Origin: Arcicella rigui
GTDB lineage: Bacteria > Bacteroidota > Bacteroidia > Cytophagales > Spirosomataceae
Direction: 5' to 3'
DNA: 64,000 nt
Assembly: GCF_034929435.1 (NCBI RefSeq)
Contig: NZ_JAYFUM010000014.1
Coordinates: 1 to 64,000 of the forward strand
Positions 51,274 through 60,792 of this stretch are shown piece by piece; positions within the stretch are counted from its first letter, which is position 1; each line of letters starts with the position of its first letter. Both the position numbers and the translations under genes were made by a program. The notes beneath the pieces were generated by a model, which worked only from the letters and a program-made list of their open reading frames with translations, did no database searches and was not told where the DNA came from.

Positions 51274-52020
51274 ATGAAACTAAGTGTAGTTATTCCTGCT
51301 TACAATGAAGAAGAGTCTATCCCTGAAACGCTAAAATCTTTGTATGAAACCTTGAGTTTTCATGCCATTGACCATGAAATTTGCGTTGTGAATGACAATT
51401 CAAAAGACCGTACTGAGGCAGTTTTACAAGAACTTCAACAAGAAATACCTACGTTAGTTTACTTTACCAATAAAGGTCCTAACGGATTTGGTTATGCCGT
51501 CCGCTATGGTCTTGAAAGATTTTCGGGCGACTGTGTGGCTGTAATGATGGCAGATATGTCTGACGACCCAAACGATTTGGTGAAATTTTATCAAAAAATG
51601 CTCGCTGAAAATGTAGATGCAGTTTTTGGTAGTCGTTTTGCTAAAGGTGGAAAAGTAATAGATTATCCACCTCTTAAACTTTATATCAACCGTGTTGCCA
51701 ATCTTATTATCCGTTTATTAACGGGTATAAAATACAACGATACTACCAATGCCTTCAAACTCTATAAAAGAGAGACCATTGAAGGAATTAAGCCTTTTCT
51801 TTCTCCACATTTCAACCTGACAGTTGAGTTACCATTAAAAGCTTTCGTTAGAGGATATACTTTTGCCATTGTTCCTAATAGTTGGACGAACAGAAAGTAC
51901 GGTGAGTCGAAACTGAAAATAAAAGAAATGGGAAGCCGATACTTTTTTATTTTACTTTATTGTATGATTGAAAAGTCCTTTTCTCGTGGTGATTATATGA
52001 AGAAAAATCATAAAAAATAA
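51274..52020 (+). CDS. Glycosyltransferase family 2, dolichyl-phosphate-mannose-synthase-like
   Basis: A 248-aa GT-A glycosyltransferase. LSVVIPAYNEEESIPETLKSL starts the nucleotide-sugar site, VVNDNSKDRT and MMADMSDDPND give the Asp residues (DxD-like), and GSRFAKGG follows. The single domain without multiple membrane helices resembles polyprenyl-phosphate sugar transferases (DPM1-like). It probably loads a lipid carrier for glycan synthesis together with the epimerase upstream. Its last bases overlap the convergent gene at 52008. Confidence 0.85.
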   Translation: MKLSVVIPAYNEEESIPETLKSLYETLSFHAIDHEICVVNDNSKDRTEAVLQELQQEIPTLVYFTNKGPNGFGYAVRYGLERFSGDCVAVMMADMSDDPNDLVKFYQKMLAENVDAVFGSRFAKGGKVIDYPPLKLYINRVANLIIRLLTGIKYNDTTNAFKLYKRETIEGIKPFLSPHFNLTVELPLKAFVRGYTFAIVPNSWTNRKYGESKLKIKEMGSRYFFILLYCMIEKSFSRGDYMKKNHKK

Positions 52021-52451
52021 CTTTTTAAACTGGCTACTTGCGATACAAAATAGCTAAAAACAACACCCCAAATTACAGCAAAAAGGAGCATTGAAAACCA
52101 TATTTTTTTTACTTCTACTTTAAAAGAAAGGGCAAGAAGTGTTCCGCCGATTGGAGTGAAAAATAATGGTGTGAAAAAAGCGATTCCCAAAATACCAAGT
52201 TTTTTCCAAATTTTCACTGCAAAACGAGTACGTTTTGAAAATAGTTTTGCAGGAGTTTTTCGGTACTTGGCAATTAAGCGTTGAACGGTATTTCCTAAAA
52301 AAATCACAATCGTAACGGCCGACATCATCCCTATTACACAACAAATGGCCGTTTCCCACCATGTCAAATCCAATGCTATTCCTGCAATTGGACCATTAAA
52401 AAATTTGATAGCGGTTGCTACCATTACCGTAAAGTATTTCCCGAAACTCAT
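52008..52451 (-). CDS. Small multi-pass membrane protein
   Basis: A 147-aa protein with about four hydrophobic segments (about 3-30, 33-52, 85-108, 115-138). A conserved-looking FTPLFFTPIGGTLLALSF lies in the third. The layout recalls 'small multidrug export protein' (DUF/PF06695-type) proteins, but this is not certain. It converges with the GT2 gene (13-bp overlap of 3' ends). Confidence 0.6.
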   Translation of the reverse strand: MSFGKYFTVMVATAIKFFNGPIAGIALDLTWWETAICCVIGMMSAVTIVIFLGNTVQRLIAKYRKTPAKLFSKRTRFAVKIWKKLGILGIAFFTPLFFTPIGGTLLALSFKVEVKKIWFSMLLFAVIWGVVFSYFVSQVASLKSYFL

Positions 52452-52599
52452 GTTTATATGTTAGTATTTGTAGCTTAGTTATTATCTTTATAATTGGCTT
52501 ATTCATCTATCAAAAGATGGAAGCATTAAGTTAATCATTTAGAACTAACACACGAAGGTATCAATTCTCATAGGATATGACCAAAACATTTCAAAGATT

Positions 52600-54345
52600 A
52601 TGTATAAAAAAATACTAATTCTTACTTTAGTGATTTGTACTTTAATAAGCGTTTTTACTCAAGCTCAAAGTGTTTTTGTTCCTTTAAATCAAGATTACGA
52701 ACACTTAATTGATAGATATGAAATAAAACGTGGGAAATTCTCAGAAGGTTTTCATACTACTGTTAAACCATATACTCGCAAAGGAATTATTCAGTTGGTT
52801 GATAGTGTCAAGAACGATAAGTCGATTTCGCTTTCTTCAAGAGATGAATTTAACCTTGCATATCTTCAAAATGATAGCTGGGAATGGTCTAAATTGAAAG
52901 ATGCTAAAATCACAAAAAAAGCACTTTGGAATGTTTTTTACGAAAGGAGAGCCGATGCCTATTCAAATTCTGATGATATATTAGACCTCCACGTAAGTCC
53001 TGTTTTAAATCTTGAATTAGGAACTGTATCAGACGGCTATCAAAACCGAACGAGCTTGAATACTCGTGGTGTTGAAATCAGAGGAATGATTAATAAGAAA
53101 GTAGGTTTTTACTCTTTTGTTTCTGAAAATCAAGCCTATATTCCTGAGTACGTAAAACGTTTTGTAGATAATTATAATCAAAATGAATTTCGTTTAGCAG
53201 CTTTACGTTTGGCTGGAATGCCCGGCGAAGGACTCACGAAAGAATTTAAACAAAACGAATACGCTACCGATTTTTTTACTGCACGTGCTTACATTACTTT
53301 TCAAGCTACTAAAAATATTCAGATTCAGTTTGGACATGACAAGAATTTTATCGGAAATGGTTTTCGTTCAATGATTCTGTCTGATAACGCTGCCCCAAGT
53401 TTATTCCTCAAAATCAATACTCATATCGGAAAATTCCAGTATCAAAATCTTTTTACTCAATTGATTTACACGGGCTTACTTCCAAGCAGTCAGATATATC
53501 CTAAAAAATATATGAGTATGCACCATTTGAGCCTGAATTTGTCTAAAAGTTTGAATATTGGTATTTCAGAAAACATTGTTTTTGAGCGTGATAGCACCAA
53601 TGGAGGAGCTTTTGATTTGAATTATCTCAATCCTGTTATTTTTTATCGTTCAATCGAAAGCTTTCAAGGAAGTGGCGACAATGCTTTTATTGGCTTAGAT
53701 TTCAAATGGAATTTTGCCAAACATTTTTCAGTCTATGGCCAATTAATGTTGGATGAATTTATCGCAAAAGAGATTTTTCGCTCTTCTGGTTTTTGGGCAA
53801 ACAAGTACGGTACGCAAGCGGGTATTAAATATATTGACGCTTTCGGAATCAGTAATTTAGACCTTCAAACTGAAATTAATACTGCCAGACCTTATACTTA
53901 TAGCCATTTTAGCGGTTCAAATTATACACAATATAATCAAGCATTGGCACATCCGCTTGGGGCAAATTTTATCGAATGGAGTAATATTATTCGTTGGCAA
54001 CCTCTGAAAAAACTCAATGTGGTTGCTCATATTATCCGTGCTAAATTTGGTGAAGACCCTTCCAAAAGTGAAAACTGGGGACAGGATATTCAAAAAGATT
54101 ATGATTTTAGAAGTAGAAAAATACTCTACAATGATGATTACGGCAATTTTACTGGACAAGGACGAGCAACCAATACAATGATTTTCGACCTCAGAACTTC
54201 GTACCAACTCAAGCATAATTTCTTTTTAGAATTCCACTTTCTTCATAGAGATTACAAAAGTGCCAACCCAAAGCTAAACTATACAACGTCTATCAAATCA
54301 TTCGGTATTCGCTGGAATATTCCTTATCGTCAGATGTTATTTTAA
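52600..54345 (+). CDS. RemB/Wzi-like outer-membrane beta-barrel protein
   Basis: A 581-aa protein with a Sec signal (1-23, ending TQAQ). The sequence VFVPLNQDYEHLIDRYEIKRGKFSEGFHTTVKPYTRKGI is close to my recollection of RemB, a gliding-motility-associated protein of Flavobacterium. Homologues are annotated as capsule assembly Wzi family proteins. The rest is beta-rich with many aromatic girdle residues and ends in a barrel-type strand (RWNIPYRQMLF). RemB contributes to adhesion and motility on surfaces. Its 3' end overlaps the convergent glycosidase gene by 9 bp. Confidence 0.75.
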   Translation: MYKKILILTLVICTLISVFTQAQSVFVPLNQDYEHLIDRYEIKRGKFSEGFHTTVKPYTRKGIIQLVDSVKNDKSISLSSRDEFNLAYLQNDSWEWSKLKDAKITKKALWNVFYERRADAYSNSDDILDLHVSPVLNLELGTVSDGYQNRTSLNTRGVEIRGMINKKVGFYSFVSENQAYIPEYVKRFVDNYNQNEFRLAALRLAGMPGEGLTKEFKQNEYATDFFTARAYITFQATKNIQIQFGHDKNFIGNGFRSMILSDNAAPSLFLKINTHIGKFQYQNLFTQLIYTGLLPSSQIYPKKYMSMHHLSLNLSKSLNIGISENIVFERDSTNGGAFDLNYLNPVIFYRSIESFQGSGDNAFIGLDFKWNFAKHFSVYGQLMLDEFIAKEIFRSSGFWANKYGTQAGIKYIDAFGISNLDLQTEINTARPYTYSHFSGSNYTQYNQALAHPLGANFIEWSNIIRWQPLKKLNVVAHIIRAKFGEDPSKSENWGQDIQKDYDFRSRKILYNDDYGNFTGQGRATNTMIFDLRTSYQLKHNFFLEFHFLHRDYKSANPKLNYTTSIKSFGIRWNIPYRQMLF

Positions 54346-55896
54346 ATTACTTTCTTTGTCTTTACTTCCATAATCAGTAGAAACGACGGCAAAACCTTTC
54401 GACTCGTTGTGAAGACGGTCAAAGGAAGTAACATAATACGAGTATCCATGAAAACGTTCGGCTGAAAAATCTTCAAAAGAGTTTTTCTTGCCGAGATAGA
54501 GCATTTTATCGAGTCGGTTAAAATCTGGTACTTCATTTTTCTCGAAACGATAAAGGGCAAAATAATAATTCTCATCATTATCACTGGCTTTTTCACCGGG
54601 TTGCCAAGTAAGAATCGGGAAACCAAAATCTTTTTTGACTGCAATTACTTTCTGCGGAGCTAAAGGTGGAATGCTATCTTTCCAAGGCATTGGCGGAACA
54701 ATGGCTGGATAACGATAAAAATCTGTTCTCAAAGAATCCTGAAAACCACCGTAGTTTTCGGTTAAACTTTTGGAACTATAAAAAATCCCCCCTTTTACAT
54801 TCGTAATATTTCTATCAAAACGGATTTGTTTTGAAGCCTCCGTAAGCGACCAGCCTGCTTTTATTTTATAAATTCCATGCCCGATGTAGAGATGTCGCCC
54901 AAAACTATTTGCTGCCCACCATGAAGTAAGTTCATTGTAAGGTACTTTTGGATGTGCCTGATGAAAGTATATTTGCGGAGCGATATAATCTATCCAACCC
55001 AGTTCAACCCACTTGCGAGTATCGGCGTACAAATGGTCGTAAGAAGTTTGTCCAGCTTGCGTCATCGAGCCATTGGTAGTTTTGGGGCTATAATTTTTCC
55101 AAACACCAAATGGACTTATCCCAAACTTTACTCGTGGTTTTGTTTTTTGAATGACTTTACTGATTTGGTAAATCAAAGAATCAGTATTACTTCTTCTCCA
55201 TTGCTGAATGTCTTTGATGCCTCCGTTGTATTTTTTGAAAGTTTCTGCATCTTTCAGTACTTGTCCAGTTACTTCATAAGGATAAAAATAATCGTCAAAA
55301 TGGATACCATCAACATCATAGTTTTTCACAATTTGCTCTACTACTTCAGTAATGTAAGTGCGTACTTCTGGTATCCCAAAATTTAGTAATTTTTGTCCAT
55401 CATAAGTCAACATCCACTCAGGTTTTAGATTACTGATATGGTCTGGAGCGAGCATATTTGATTTTTTTAAAGTAGCTCGATTGAGGTTTAGCCAAGCATG
55501 AAATTCCAAATTACGGTTATGGGCTTCTTCAATCATAAAGCTCAAAGGGTCATAGAAAGGAGTCGGGAATCGACCTTGTTGTCCCGTCAAAAATTCTGAC
55601 CACGGTTCAATGCCCTTGGCATAATAGGCATCACAAGCGTCTCTTACTTGTACCAAAACAGCATTGAGATTCGATTGTTTGTGTTCGTCTAAAATCCGAA
55701 TAAAATCTTGTTTTTGAAGTTCTGAATTATATTGTCCACGCTTTGGCCAGTCGATATTTTCAACGGTGGCAATCCAAGCTGCTCTGAACTCATATTTGGG
55801 TGGCTTACTAAGCTGGCGATATTTCTGTGAATGGCAACTGATGCAAGTAAAAAGAATGAACGAGCAAAAGTGTACGATGTGATTAATCATATTCAA
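54337..55896 (-). CDS. Glycoside hydrolase-like GHL10 (DUF187) lipoprotein
   Basis: A 519-aa secreted protein with a probable lipoprotein signal (Cys near 18-22). The GHL10/DUF187 TIM-barrel starts at EFRAAWIATVENIDWPKRG and contains NAVLVQVRDACDAYY, YDVDGIHFDDYFYPY and GWIDYIAPQIYF. A fibronectin-III-like C-terminal region (about 425-500: SIPPLAPQKVIAVKKDFGFPILTWQPG) follows. Members hydrolyse glycan strands (peptidoglycan after amidase action in Bacillus YngK-like proteins is one proposal). Substrate unknown here. Confidence 0.85.
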   Translation of the reverse strand: MNMINHIVHFCSFILFTCISCHSQKYRQLSKPPKYEFRAAWIATVENIDWPKRGQYNSELQKQDFIRILDEHKQSNLNAVLVQVRDACDAYYAKGIEPWSEFLTGQQGRFPTPFYDPLSFMIEEAHNRNLEFHAWLNLNRATLKKSNMLAPDHISNLKPEWMLTYDGQKLLNFGIPEVRTYITEVVEQIVKNYDVDGIHFDDYFYPYEVTGQVLKDAETFKKYNGGIKDIQQWRRSNTDSLIYQISKVIQKTKPRVKFGISPFGVWKNYSPKTTNGSMTQAGQTSYDHLYADTRKWVELGWIDYIAPQIYFHQAHPKVPYNELTSWWAANSFGRHLYIGHGIYKIKAGWSLTEASKQIRFDRNITNVKGGIFYSSKSLTENYGGFQDSLRTDFYRYPAIVPPMPWKDSIPPLAPQKVIAVKKDFGFPILTWQPGEKASDNDENYYFALYRFEKNEVPDFNRLDKMLYLGKKNSFEDFSAERFHGYSYYVTSFDRLHNESKGFAVVSTDYGSKDKESNLK

Positions 55897-56321
55897 GTAA
55901 AGAACTCTTAGGAATGATAGTTCGGGAAATCCTCTTAAAAGGGTAAACTTAATAATGTAAAAATAGGAAATTATTGAATAGAGCAGACGAAAAACTATGA
56001 TTTGTTATACAACTCATAGAAGTAACAGATTCAAATACTTGTACAAATCACTACTATTCAAGCAATTAATAATTTAACAAGCTGATTATGTTCTGAAAAT
56101 GTGCAATATTAGTATCGAGTAGTCAGCTTTCTGCAAATCGGATTTATCTTACTTTAAATTATGTTTATTTCTATTCGATAACTCAAACAACAATTGTGTT
56201 TTGTAATAATCTGACAGCCGAAAGCTAAAAGCTGATTGCAAAGAATGTAAGCTACTTCATTAAAACAAAAAGAGATTGTACCGCTAAAAAGTACAATCTC
56301 TTTTTTATGAAACCTACAAGT
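55897..56321. other. 425-bp gap with repeat word and terminator
   Basis: No open frame. It contains CTGACAGCCGAAAGCTAAAAGC (about 56210-56231), related to the CCGACAGCCGAAA words at 8400-8440, and the terminator of the response-regulator gene at 56267-56305. Confidence 0.55.
56267..56305 (-). terminator. Terminator of the response-regulator gene
   Basis: Perfect stem AAAAGAGATTGTA / TACAATCTCTTTT with an 11-nt loop and T-tract on both strands, 17 bp after the stop of the gene at 56322. Confidence 0.85.
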
Positions 56322-57017
56322 TTAATCTTCTAAAGTAAACATATAGCCAACACCTTTCAGGGTTTTGATATAATGTTCTGGAATTTTTTCTCTGAGTTTT
56401 CTGATGTGAACATCCACTGTTCTTTCTACAACATATACATCAGTTCCCCATACTTTTTCCAACAATTCGTCTCTATTGAATACTTTATTTGGATGTTTTG
56501 CTAAAAAAGAAAGTAGTTCAAATTCTTTTTTGGGCATTACCAAAGCTACTCCGTTGTTCAATACGCTGTAATTAGTACGGTTAATAACCAATTGCCCAAT
56601 TTCGATTTTTTCGTCGCCTTCAATTTGCTGTGCATCCCTTCTTAATAAAGCTCTGATTCTACTTACTAAAGCACGAGGTTTAATGGGTTTTACGATATAA
56701 TCATCAGCCCCCACATCAAAAGCGGCTACTTCTGTATATTCTTCTGCACGAGCTGTAAGGAAAAGGATATACACTTCTTTGAACTCTGGCATCAGACGAA
56801 GTCGTCTGGCGGTTTCGATACCATCTTGACGAGGCATCATTACATCCAATAAAATCAAGTCTGGTTTAAAAGACTTTGCTACTTCTAATGCCTGAATACC
56901 ATCCATTGCAGATTGTGTTTCGTAGCCTTCTTTTTGAAGGTTGTACTCCAACAATTCAATAATATCTGGGTCGTCATCAACCAATAAAATTTTGGGAATA
57001 GGTAATGCGTTTGCCAT
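56322..57017 (-). CDS. OmpR/PhoB-family response regulator
   Basis: A 231-aa two-domain regulator. The receiver domain (about 8-125) has the acidic pocket DDD (14-16), the phospho-acceptor Asp58 in LILLDVMMP, Thr88 and Lys110. The C-terminal winged helix (about 140-230) follows the PhoB pattern, with KEFELLSFLAKHPNKVFNRDELLEKVWG and RTVDVHIRKLREKI. No histidine kinase gene is adjacent, so it is an orphan in this window. A TAATTTTG -7-like element lies 68-75 bp upstream on the minus strand. Confidence 0.92.
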   Translation of the reverse strand: MANALPIPKILLVDDDPDIIELLEYNLQKEGYETQSAMDGIQALEVAKSFKPDLILLDVMMPRQDGIETARRLRLMPEFKEVYILFLTARAEEYTEVAAFDVGADDYIVKPIKPRALVSRIRALLRRDAQQIEGDEKIEIGQLVINRTNYSVLNNGVALVMPKKEFELLSFLAKHPNKVFNRDELLEKVWGTDVYVVERTVDVHIRKLREKIPEHYIKTLKGVGYMFTLED

Positions 57018-57209
57018 ATTTTTTTCCTTGAGCTAAGATGATTTTATTAACAATTCGTCAATATTAGCTCTCTTATTATTAATGCAAAATTAACAATCTT
57101 AATATTACGGAATTGTTAAATCTAATGAGTAAGCCTTATGCTTGCATAACATTTTTTTGTCGGTCTTTTGGCAAAGTAATACAAGTATTTTCTGAATCTT
57201 GTCCTTAGT

Positions 57210-58061
57210 TTATGGTTTTTCAATATCAATGAAAAGCAACTCCCCTGCTTCGTTGCTAATCAACAAGTGTTTATTATCCAGAAAAGTAATTGCCTCTGTT
57301 TGGTTATAAATGAATTTATAACATTTCTTAGGATGCCTAAAATTAATCTCCTGATTTTCAACACCAAAAAAGAGTACTTGCCCGTAAGTTACCAAGGCGA
57401 ATGTCTTTTCATCGGGACTGATTGCCGCCCCAGTAACCATTGTGCTAATCTTTATTTGGTCTTTGGGCAACAAAGCATAATTTCCCGAATACTTTGGCAC
57501 AGCATATAGTTTCACCAAATTATTACCTCTATTTTTAGAAAATAAATAAAGGCTATCGCCTTTGGCAAAAAAAGCTTCACAGTCAAAATTCTTGTCTATA
57601 TCTTCGGGCGGGAATTTCTCTTGGTCGGCATAATGAAAACGAATAGGTTCTAAAAGAGTAGCCGTTTTTTCATTTACTTTCTGAATAATTAATTCTCTTC
57701 TTGTATTTTGATTATTTCCAAAATCGCCAATGTACAAATAGCCGTCTTTATCTCTGGTAATTTCTTCCCAATCTTCATTTTTGATTGTCGGAAATCGTAG
57801 TACCGACAGCAATTGTCCTGTCTTATCAACTTCATAAATTTCAGCTTTTCCCCCGCTATCATTGTGCGTCCAGAAAGTAGTATCTTTTGCCGTAGCTACC
57901 AAGCCCGAACTTTCATTTACTACTGGAGGCATCTGTGCAATTTTAGTGATTTTATAAAACTGCTTTCCTTTGACGAAGTTACTCTCTTTGATTTCAGAGT
58001 GACAGCCACAAATGATAAATTGCAAATTAAAAAACCACCAAAACAATTTTGAATGAATCAT
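57210..58061 (-). CDS. SdiA-regulated-type beta-propeller lipoprotein
   Basis: A 283-aa secreted protein with a lipoprotein-like signal (FIICGC). NESSGLVATAKDTTFWTHNDSGGKAEIYEVDKTGQLL and NEDWEEITRDKDGYLYIGDFGNN are recurrent propeller phrases of the SdiA-regulated family of Bacteroidota. EDIDKNFDCEAFFAKGDSLYLFSKNRG continues the blades. Function unknown; propellers of this type bind ligands or proteins. It is divergent from cysE. Confidence 0.7.
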   Translation of the reverse strand: MIHSKLFWWFFNLQFIICGCHSEIKESNFVKGKQFYKITKIAQMPPVVNESSGLVATAKDTTFWTHNDSGGKAEIYEVDKTGQLLSVLRFPTIKNEDWEEITRDKDGYLYIGDFGNNQNTRRELIIQKVNEKTATLLEPIRFHYADQEKFPPEDIDKNFDCEAFFAKGDSLYLFSKNRGNNLVKLYAVPKYSGNYALLPKDQIKISTMVTGAAISPDEKTFALVTYGQVLFFGVENQEINFRHPKKCYKFIYNQTEAITFLDNKHLLISNEAGELLFIDIEKP

Positions 58062-58246
58062 ATAAATAGCGGATATTATTAGGCATTTTTTAACAAAAGT
58101 AGAATCAATTCAGGACATTTATCGTTATCATTGCGTGAAAAAACGATGAACTATTAATTCTTCAAGCTGAAATTTAAGCAGAATTCCTAACTTTCCAACG
58201 TTTGTAATCGTTTTTCAATAACCAAAAATTGATAAAATATAACGAA

Positions 58247-59047
58247 ATGCTGCCCAATAGTTTTTTAGAAGCTCTTTCCCAAAAGCACTCAAAACCCAAT
58301 ACTTTTCCCTCGACAACTGCGGTGAAAGAATTGTTTATCGACATTTCGTTGGCATTATTTCCCGAACAAACACAACGTCACTTCGGCTGTGTGGATGAAT
58401 TGCAAGAAGCTTTCGACCAAATCCAATTAAGACTTACCCGATTACTCCGTTCAATGCAACAACATCTTGAAGAAGATGCACGTACTTTGGCGGCTGAATA
58501 TATTCAAAAACTTCCAGAAATTTACCGTGTTTTATTAACAGATGTACAGGCAATTATGATGGGTGACCCAGCCGCTCAGAGTGAATACGAAGTAATCAGA
58601 GCTTATCCCGGTTTTTATGCCATCACTTTTTATCGTCTGGCTCATGCTTTATTTGAAATGAATGTACCAATCGTTCCGAGAATCCTGACCGAGTACGCTC
58701 ATTCAAAAACAGGCATTGACATTCACCCAGGAGCTTCTATTGACGAATACTTTATGATTGACCACGGTACTGGCGTAGTAATTGGCGAAACTACCAATAT
58801 CGGCAAACACGTAAAAATTTATCAAGGCGTTACGCTCGGAGCATTATCAGTAAGTAAAGAAATGGCTTCATTAAAACGCCACCCGACGATTGAAGACCAC
58901 GTAGTAATTTATGCAGGAGCAACAATTTTGGGCGGTGAAACAGTCGTTGGTGCGAACTCTATTATCGGAGGAAATGTTTGGCTCACTCGTAGCATTCCTT
59001 CTTTCACAAAAATATATCACCAAGAGCAGGTAAAAATATTGCAGTAA
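58247..59047 (+). CDS. cysE: Serine O-acetyltransferase
   Basis: A protein of about 266 aa that converts serine and acetyl-CoA to O-acetylserine, the first step of cysteine synthesis. The start is the ATG at 58247; a TTG six codons upstream is less likely. The N-terminal helical domain is followed by a left-handed beta-helix (about 165-260) with hexapeptide repeats. The catalytic region is HSKTGIDIHPGASIDEYFMIDHGTGVVIGETTNIG. It is separated by 9 bp from cysM, and the two form a cysteine operon. Confidence 0.92.
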   Translation: MLPNSFLEALSQKHSKPNTFPSTTAVKELFIDISLALFPEQTQRHFGCVDELQEAFDQIQLRLTRLLRSMQQHLEEDARTLAAEYIQKLPEIYRVLLTDVQAIMMGDPAAQSEYEVIRAYPGFYAITFYRLAHALFEMNVPIVPRILTEYAHSKTGIDIHPGASIDEYFMIDHGTGVVIGETTNIGKHVKIYQGVTLGALSVSKEMASLKRHPTIEDHVVIYAGATILGGETVVGANSIIGGNVWLTRSIPSFTKIYHQEQVKILQ

Positions 59048-59056
59048 TATAATTGA

Positions 59057-59941
59057 ATGGCAACACTCTTAGACTTAGTTGGCAACACGCCAATTGTTGA
59101 ATTAAACAGAATCAACCCGAATCCAAACGTAAAAATTTACGGAAAATTAGAAGGACACAATCCAGGTGGCTCGGTAAAAGACCGTGCAGCTTACGGAATG
59201 ATTCGTGGGGCGGTAGAACGTGGAGAAATACAACCCGGCATGAAGCTCATCGAAGCTACTTCTGGTAATACAGGTATTGCTTTAGCGATGATTGCTCGTT
59301 TGTACGGACTTGATATTGAATTAGTAATGCCCGAAAACTCTACTCGTGAACGAGTATTGACGATGGAGGCTTTCGGTGCTACGGTTACGCTTACGCCAGC
59401 CAGCGTTGGCATCGAAGGTTCAAGAGATTATGCAGAAGCAAAGGTAAAAGAAGGAGGTTTCTTTATGTTAGACCAATTCTCGAACCCCGACAATTACATG
59501 GCTCATTATTACTCTACTGGTCCTGAAATTTGGAGAGATACCGACCAAAAAGTAACGCACTTCGTTAGCTCGATGGGAACTACTGGGACGATTATGGGTA
59601 CTTCTAAATTTTTGAAAGAAGTAAATCCTGCTATTCAAATTGTAGGTTGTCAACCGACTGAGGGTTCAAAAATTCCGGGTATTCGTCGTTGGGAACAAGA
59701 ATATTTACCCAAAATTTTTGATGCTTCAAGAGTAGATAGAATTATGGATATTTCAGAAAAAGAAGCTCGTGAAATGGCGAATACTTTAGCAAAAGTAGAA
59801 GGTGTTTTTGGTGGAATGAGTAGCGGTGGTGCGGCTTCGGCAGCGGTGCGTTTGGCTCAGGAGTTAGAATCAGGCGTAATTGTATGTATCATTTGCGACC
59901 GTGGTGATCGTTACCTTTCAAGTGATTTATTTGGAAGTTGA
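59057..59941 (+). CDS. cysM: Cysteine synthase B (O-acetylserine sulfhydrylase)
   Basis: A 294-aa PLP enzyme making cysteine from O-acetylserine and sulfide or thiosulfate. PLP-binding Lys41 lies in HNPGGSVKDR, the phosphate/substrate loop is TSGNTG (68-73), and EGSKIPGIRRW marks the CysM rather than CysK branch. The C-terminal VFGGMSSGGAASAAV loop is intact. Co-transcribed with cysE, and a strong terminator follows. Confidence 0.92.
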   Translation: MATLLDLVGNTPIVELNRINPNPNVKIYGKLEGHNPGGSVKDRAAYGMIRGAVERGEIQPGMKLIEATSGNTGIALAMIARLYGLDIELVMPENSTRERVLTMEAFGATVTLTPASVGIEGSRDYAEAKVKEGGFFMLDQFSNPDNYMAHYYSTGPEIWRDTDQKVTHFVSSMGTTGTIMGTSKFLKEVNPAIQIVGCQPTEGSKIPGIRRWEQEYLPKIFDASRVDRIMDISEKEAREMANTLAKVEGVFGGMSSGGAASAAVRLAQELESGVIVCIICDRGDRYLSSDLFGS

Positions 59942-59961
59942 TATAAGAACTGTAAAATCAT

Positions 59962-60004
59962 TCAAATCCTGTTAGTATTGTAAGTCAAGACTAACAGGAT
60001 TTGA
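59962..60004. terminator. Terminator after cysM
   Basis: Perfect 14-bp stem TCAAATCCTGTTAG / CTAACAGGATTTGA, 21 bp after the cysM stop and 8 bp before the convergent lipoprotein stop, so it serves both. Confidence 0.8.
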
Positions 60005-60011
60005 ACATACT

Positions 60012-60377
60012 TTACAGCTTATATTTCCAAATAATCATATCCTTCTTTAAACTATTTATGAAATTTTGATTTTCATCAAAATTCTTAAATTTCACATAAC
60101 TTCCATCACATTCCCTCACTTGGCACAAAACACAATTGTCTGGAAAGTTTTCTACAATAAGAACATCTTTTGAATTATAGCTTTCTAAATACATTATACA
60201 TTTGCTACAATCTCCATATTCTCCTTGCTGCATTTTCTCAGTAAACTCTTTTAACCAAGGAAGGTTAGCAGTAGGATTGCTAACTCCACATACACTTCTT
60301 TCTATCATTTCTTGCTTTGAGCATCCCAAAAGCAACAATATTAATAAGCTTAACGCTATTAACCCCTTAAATTTCAT
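60012..60377 (-). CDS. Small Cys-rich lipoprotein, hypothetical
   Basis: A 121-aa protein with a clear lipoprotein signal (MKFKGLIALSLLILLLLGC). The mature part contains several Cys residues (SVCGVSN, YGDCSKCIMY, NCVLCQVREC), two of them as CxxC, which suggests disulfides or metal binding in the periplasm. No known family. Converges with cysM. Confidence 0.65.
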   Translation of the reverse strand: MKFKGLIALSLLILLLLGCSKQEMIERSVCGVSNPTANLPWLKEFTEKMQQGEYGDCSKCIMYLESYNSKDVLIVENFPDNCVLCQVRECDGSYVKFKNFDENQNFINSLKKDMIIWKYKL

Positions 60378-60792
60378 GGCTTGGCTTAGTTATTTTTGAA
60401 CGAAAAATTTCCGAGTGTTCATCAATCATTGTTGGCATTCGAGTACCTCATAACACCTTTAAGTATTACTTGTAAATAGTGTAGAATGGTATTGGCTGAA
60501 TCAGGTAATTAATCAAATCTATTGGATTTAATTACTATCAAAAAAGCATAAAAAAAGCCTTGCTGAGAAGCAGGACTTTTTTGTTTTATTTGCGATATGT
60601 AGGTAAAACGCCCGACAATATGGTTTTGTTTCACCATTGAAAAATTATTAAACTATTTTTCAAAATATCATCAAATATTTTCAAAATGCCGAATTATATG
60701 AGCCGATGCCACAAAAAAGAGTAAGTCTCAACAAATTTTCGGAACTTTGCATTAATTAGTATTTATTCAAAATTTGAAAATCCAAGATTAGA
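60378..60792. other. 415-bp gap with one terminator-like hairpin
   Basis: No open frame. A hairpin lies at about 60549-60582 (AAAAAAGCCTTGCT / AGCAGGACTTTTTT, two mismatches) with T-run on both strands. Otherwise I see nothing assignable before the rsmB-family start. Confidence 0.5.
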